Source: JANQKX01 sp039028695 (GTDB taxonomy: Bacteria > Pseudomonadota > Alphaproteobacteria > Kiloniellales > Kiloniellaceae). Taken from it: a stretch of DNA of 26,454 nt. Shown piece after piece: positions 23,475 through 26,454 of the stretch (within the stretch, counting starts at the first letter, position 1; every line of letters begins with the position of its first letter). Where the stretch lies: NCBI GenBank assembly GCA_039028695.1, contig JBCCHN010000070.1, positions 1 through 26,454 on the forward strand. Direction: 5' to 3'. Position numbers and translations under genes: made by a program. Under the pieces are notes generated by a model. The model was not told the origin of the DNA. It searched no databases and worked only from the letters and a program-made list of their open reading frames with translations.

Positions 23475-24830
23475 TTACTGGGAAACCGGCTCACGCATGG
23501 TGACAAATTCCTCAGCCGCCGTGGGATGGATGCCCACAGTACTGTCGAAATCCGCCTTTGTGGCGCCGGCCTTGATGGCGACCCCCATGCCCTGGACAAT
23601 CTCCGGCGCATCGAGGCCCACCATATGCAAGCCCACGACCTTTTGGCTGGACCGCTCCACAACTAGCTTCATCATGGTTTTTTCATCCCGGCCCGACAAG
23701 GTGTGCTTCATGGGCCTGAAGGTGGACCGGTAGATATCGATATCGCCGAACTGGTCACGTGCCTGTTGCTCGGTCAGCCCTACGGTGGCAACCGTCGGAT
23801 GGCTGAAAACGGCTGAGGGTATATTGCTATAGTCCATGGCCTTAGGATTGTCGTGGAACAGGGTTTGCACCAGGGCCATGGCCTCGTGAATGGCCACGGG
23901 CGTCAAATTGACCCGATCGGTAACATCCCCGACCGCATAAATATTCGCCTGAGTGGTGCGGGAATAGGAGTCGACCTGGATGGCGCCCGCCGGGTTGAGT
24001 TCAACGCCGGCCGCGTCAAGCCCCAGGTTCTTGGTGTTGGGTTTGCGGCCTGTTGCGGCCATCACCAGATCGCAGGGAATTGAAGTACCGTCGGAAAGAT
24101 GAACCTGCAGGGCGCCATCGGACTTTTCAATGGCATCAATAGTGCTTTCCACCTGGAGAGTGATGCCCTTTTTGACCATTTCACCAGCCAGAGTATTGCG
24201 CACGTCGTCATCGAAGCCGCGCAAGATCTGGGCGCCACGGTAGACTTGCGTGACGTCACTGCCCAAACCGTTGAAAATGCCGGCGAATTCCACGGCGATG
24301 TAACCCCCGCCGTAAACAACCACCCGCTTGGGAAGCTCTTTTAAATGAAAGCACTCATTCGAGGACACGGCATGGTCCCAACCGTGACCGGGCGGAAAGA
24401 CGGGGTAGCCCCCCGTTGCGATCAGAATCTTATCGGCGCTGAAGATTTCTTCACCGACCTGCACCCGATGATTGTCCAAGAGTCGGGCATGGCCGTGATA
24501 AATCGTTACCCCAGCATTATTCAAAAGTTTTTGGTAAATGCCCTCAAGGCGGTCAATTTCCCGGTCCTTGTTGGCAATGAGGCTGGGCCAATCGAAAGTG
24601 CTCAGGCCCAGGGACCAGCCGTAACCGGCCGCGTCTTCGAAGTCTTCATGAAAATGGCTTGCATAGGACAGCAGCTTTTTCGGCACGCAGCCTCGAATGA
24701 CGCAGGTCCCACCGTAGCGATATTCCTCGGCTATGCCGACCTTAGCGCCCGTCACCGCCGCCATGCGGGCCGCCCGCACACCGCCCGAGCCGCCACCAAT
24801 CACAAACATATCAAAGTCGAACTCACTCAT
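23475..24830 (-). CDS. gor: Glutathione-disulfide reductase
   Basis: Reduces oxidised glutathione with NADPH and keeps the cytosolic thiol pool reduced. The 451 residues match the family. They show the FAD-binding VIGGGSGGVRAAR (10-22), the redox disulfide C43/C48 in GGTCVIRGCVPKK, and the second nucleotide-binding motif VVYGGGYIAVEFAGIF near 170. The dimer-interface HPT motif (VGIHPTAAEE, near 437-446) supplies the catalytic His from the partner chain. RGCVPKK rather than GCIPSK favours glutathione over lipoamide or mercury reductases. The ATG at 24830 has AGGAA 5 nt upstream. It lies 37 bases after the ACT-domain gene, forming a VOC-ACT-gor cluster. Confidence 0.95.
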   Translation of the reverse strand: MSEFDFDMFVIGGGSGGVRAARMAAVTGAKVGIAEEYRYGGTCVIRGCVPKKLLSYASHFHEDFEDAAGYGWSLGLSTFDWPSLIANKDREIDRLEGIYQKLLNNAGVTIYHGHARLLDNHRVQVGEEIFSADKILIATGGYPVFPPGHGWDHAVSSNECFHLKELPKRVVVYGGGYIAVEFAGIFNGLGSDVTQVYRGAQILRGFDDDVRNTLAGEMVKKGITLQVESTIDAIEKSDGALQVHLSDGTSIPCDLVMAATGRKPNTKNLGLDAAGVELNPAGAIQVDSYSRTTQANIYAVGDVTDRVNLTPVAIHEAMALVQTLFHDNPKAMDYSNIPSAVFSHPTVATVGLTEQQARDQFGDIDIYRSTFRPMKHTLSGRDEKTMMKLVVERSSQKVVGLHMVGLDAPEIVQGMGVAIKAGATKADFDSTVGIHPTAAEEFVTMREPVSQ

Positions 24831-24867
24831 ATTTGTTCCTAACTCGGGACCAGAACCTTATTCAAAC

Positions 24868-25254
24868 TCATGCCTGATCAGATACGGTTGCAACACCTCT
24901 TAAAATCTCGGCGGCTTGCTGCGCTGCCCCTTCGCGGACCAGCAGGTAATCCGTGTCATAGGTGGAAATGGCAAAGATGGAAATACCCGCCGCGGCCAAA
25001 GGGGCGGTCAGCTTTGCCATGATGCCGGTTAGGGCAAAATCCAAGGGCCCCTCGACCTTAAAGGCACGCCAATCCCGTTCGGCTGTAACATCATCGGGCA
25101 CCAGGTTGGCCGCACAGACGACCGACAGTTCCTCATTACTCCGGGTCAGCGCAAAAAAGGCTGCGCTTAGATCTAGCCAGGCCGGCACCACCGCCTCTGC
25201 CTCGAGGCGGCAAACCGCCAAAACCTCGCGCATCAAGGTCATTTCGAGCTTCAT
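24868..25254 (-). CDS. ACT-domain protein (ACT_7/CASTOR-like)
   Basis: A 128-residue protein made of two small ACT-like units. The second is clear: WRAFKVEGPLDFALTGIMAKL (about 62-82) then AGISIFAISTYDTDYLLV (89-106). This is the pattern of the bacterial ACT_7 family, related to the arginine-sensing CASTOR fold. ACT domains usually bind amino acids and regulate enzymes or transporters, but no function is fixed for these stand-alone proteins. The N-terminal part (LSVVCAANLVPDDVTAERDW) is a strand-rich lead-in. The ATG at 25254 is preceded by GGGGGAGAG. It lies 27 bases after the VOC gene and 37 bases before gor. Confidence 0.85.
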   Translation of the reverse strand: MKLEMTLMREVLAVCRLEAEAVVPAWLDLSAAFFALTRSNEELSVVCAANLVPDDVTAERDWRAFKVEGPLDFALTGIMAKLTAPLAAAGISIFAISTYDTDYLLVREGAAQQAAEILRGVATVSDQA

Positions 25255-25281
25255 CTCTCCCCCTAGTTTTCGTGATCCGTC

Positions 25282-25734
25282 TCAAGACGGCGCCATACCC
25301 TTGTCAGTCAATTCCTGAATGGCCGAGGAACTCTTTTCCAAACTCTCCAACCCCATGCCGGCCAGCACATAGGGTGCCTTGGTGAACTGAATATTCGCGT
25401 AGCCGACAATCTCAATCCGATTGCCCCAAGGATCGAGAAAATCAAGAAAACGACCGGGCAAGATCTCGATTCCCAGTGCTTCGAGGGATTGACGAACCGC
25501 TTCCTTATCATCAACGACCAAGCCGAAATGGCGTTCGTCGTCCGGGCCTTGGGAACGCCCCTTCGACAGGGCGATAAACTGATCACCCAAATCTATAAAA
25601 GCCATCGTCTCCCGCTTGCTGCGCAGCTTAAATTCGAGAAATTGGCCGTAAAAGGCCAAAGCCTCGTCAATATCGCCTACTTCCAGGGCCACATGATTAA
25701 ATCCTACTGCTCGGGCTTTGCGTATTTGGCTCAT
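25282..25734 (-). CDS. VOC-family protein (glyoxalase/bleomycin-resistance fold)
   Basis: A 150-residue protein with the paired beta-alpha-beta-beta-beta units of the vicinal oxygen chelate fold. FNHVALEVGDIDEALAFYGQFLEF (12-35) carries a likely metal His14. The middle DERHFGLVVDD motif holds a second His, and FLDPWGNRIEIVGY (about 100-113) a Glu. The fold serves glyoxalase I, dioxygenases, epimerases and resistance proteins, so the reaction is open. A role with glutathione is suggested only by gor two genes downstream. The ATG at 25734 has AAGGAAG just upstream. It is the first gene of the VOC-ACT-gor run, with an operator-like promoter at 25763-25825. Confidence 0.85.
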   Translation of the reverse strand: MSQIRKARAVGFNHVALEVGDIDEALAFYGQFLEFKLRSKRETMAFIDLGDQFIALSKGRSQGPDDERHFGLVVDDKEAVRQSLEALGIEILPGRFLDFLDPWGNRIEIVGYANIQFTKAPYVLAGMGLESLEKSSSAIQELTDKGMAPS

Positions 25735-25762
25735 CGTTCTTCCTTCTATTCGATCTTTTGAT

Positions 25763-25825
25763 CACATAGGAAAGCTCGATGCAAAAGTCACCCTTCAAGG
25801 GCTTTCAAGGTCAAAAAGGGGTGAC
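25763..25825 (-). promoter_or_regulatory. Promoter and nested-repeat operator upstream of the VOC gene
   Basis: On the minus strand GTGACT (complement of 25786-25791) lies 17 bp from TATGTG (complement of 25763-25768), a moderate promoter ~30 nt from the start codon. The -35 lies in the left arm of an inverted repeat, GTCACCC (25787-25793) and GGGTGAC (25819-25825). Between the arms, TTCAAGG is repeated at 25794 and 25804, exactly 10 bp apart. Confidence 0.4.
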
Positions 25826-25970
25826 GCAATCCAATGGGACAAGTTTACTCTGGCTCCGGTGATTGAACGCGCAGAAATACAAGTGTGCGCCCGAGCGCGC
25901 TCTTATCCTTTAGGGACAAGCTTACCACCTTTTCCCGCACCTCGAATTGGCGCAACAGGTAGCTATCGGG

Positions 25971-26454
25971 GTGATTGACCCTTTGATCCGATGCCATCGT
26001 CGCGGCGAAACCAAAACAGACCTCCAAGTCCTGGCTCAAGCCGCGCGCATGTCCGACGCCCTCAAGGCCGAAGGCCTGTCGGTCTGGTGGGATGAGCGCC
26101 TGACGCCAGAACAGGCCTTCGATGCCCTGATTGAAAAGGAAATCGCCGCCGCATCGGCCGTGGTGGTCTTGTGGACGCCCCGATCAGTCGGGTCGAGCTG
26201 GGTACGGACCGAGGCCCATTATGCCAATACGAATGGCAAATTTGTTCCGGTCTGGATGGAAAAGTGCGACCTGCCCATCGCCTTCATGCTGGCGCAGACA
26301 ATTGACCTGTCGGACTGGTCCGGCGCGCGAGATGCCATTCCCTGGGTTAAACTGGTGACCTGGATCTCCGATCTGAAAGCTGGCCGCACACTGGAACAGG
26401 AAGCCGAAGCGCCGGGCGTCGACATGACCAAGTTTCGCCAGGAATACGGGAAAT
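25971..26454 (+). CDS. TIR-domain protein, cut by the window edge
   Basis: An open frame that runs off the right edge; 161 codons are visible from a GTG at 25971. An in-frame stop at 25911 limits it; an ATG at 26049 is a later possible start. From about residue 29 it follows bacterial TIR_2 domains: ALKAEGLSVWWDERLTP (30-46), VVVLWTPRSVGSSWVRTEA (64-82), FVPVWMEKCDLPIAF and IDLSDW. Glu81 in SSWVRTE occupies the place of the catalytic NADase Glu of other TIR domains. The usual first strand (an FISY-type segment) is not recognisable; residues 1-28 read RCHRRGETKTDLQV-like instead. So the 5' end may be degraded, frameshifted or unusual. Such proteins often act in phage defence or signalling. The rest of the gene is missing. 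Confidence 0.7.
   Translation, partial: MIDPLIRCHRRGETKTDLQVLAQAARMSDALKAEGLSVWWDERLTPEQAFDALIEKEIAAASAVVVLWTPRSVGSSWVRTEAHYANTNGKFVPVWMEKCDLPIAFMLAQTIDLSDWSGARDAIPWVKLVTWISDLKAGRTLEQEAEAPGVDMTKFRQEYGK

Noticed and set aside
25845..26039. 64-codon minus-strand frame in front of the TIR gene
   Set aside because: It would begin at TTG without a ribosome binding site and overlaps the TIR frame. I see no family resemblance.
1..26454. CRISPR arrays, insertion sequences, prophage genes, rRNA
   Set aside because: No regularly spaced repeats, transposase or phage proteins, or ribosomal RNA-like sequence were seen on either strand.

Overview
This looks like chromosomal core sequence from an alphaproteobacterium, most likely Rhodospirillales-like. 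The evidence is the alphaproteobacterial style of ribosomal protein S4, a class II DAHP synthase, a single-chain glutamine-dependent NAD synthetase, a citramalate synthase, SufE and glutathione reductase, in tightly packed GC-rich DNA. No lineage search was possible, so this is a judgement from protein style. I see no rRNA, complete tRNA, CRISPR array or insertion sequence.

Layout, left to right. 1-2900: a very AT-rich edge, an unrecognised protein, a small secreted surface-antigen-like protein, then rpsD with a good promoter, a long leader and a strong terminator. 3234-7856: an MFS exporter overlapping tail-to-tail with trmJ, which follows cimA; divergent from cimA is an inositol-monophosphatase/histidinol-phosphatase-like gene. 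8275-11921: a complete polar amino-acid ABC importer (binding protein, two permeases, ATPase) followed by a secreted YHS-domain protein. 11941-15493: a SAM methyltransferase on the minus strand, then a membrane protein fused to a spermidine-synthase-like domain and a DMT transporter on the plus strand. 15507-25734: a long minus-strand run with VOC protein, ACT protein, glutathione reductase, class II DAHP synthase, nicotinate phosphoribosyltransferase, SufE, PhyH-type dioxygenase, NAD synthetase, cysteinyl-tRNA synthetase and a cupin. 25971-end: the start of a TIR-domain gene cut by the window edge.

How the genes fit together. Most are housekeeping: translation (rpsD, cysS, trmJ), amino-acid synthesis (cimA for the isoleucine precursor, DAHP synthase for aromatics, possibly HisN for histidine), NAD salvage and synthesis (pncB, nadE), Fe-S assembly (sufE) and thiol redox (gor, with a VOC protein that might belong to the same stress theme). 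The ABC importer is one clear operon with translational coupling and an internal hairpin after the binding-protein gene.

The less ordinary signals are: the TIR gene with an atypical N-terminus; a 19-nt near-identical element upstream of two unrelated membrane-protein genes; two nested-repeat, operator-like sites; an identical 15-nt translation-start cassette used twice in the ABC operon; and a hairpin resembling a tRNA T-arm between sufE and the PhyH gene. I found no convincing new multi-gene system fully inside the window. The best candidate for one is the TIR gene, whose rest and downstream partners lie outside.
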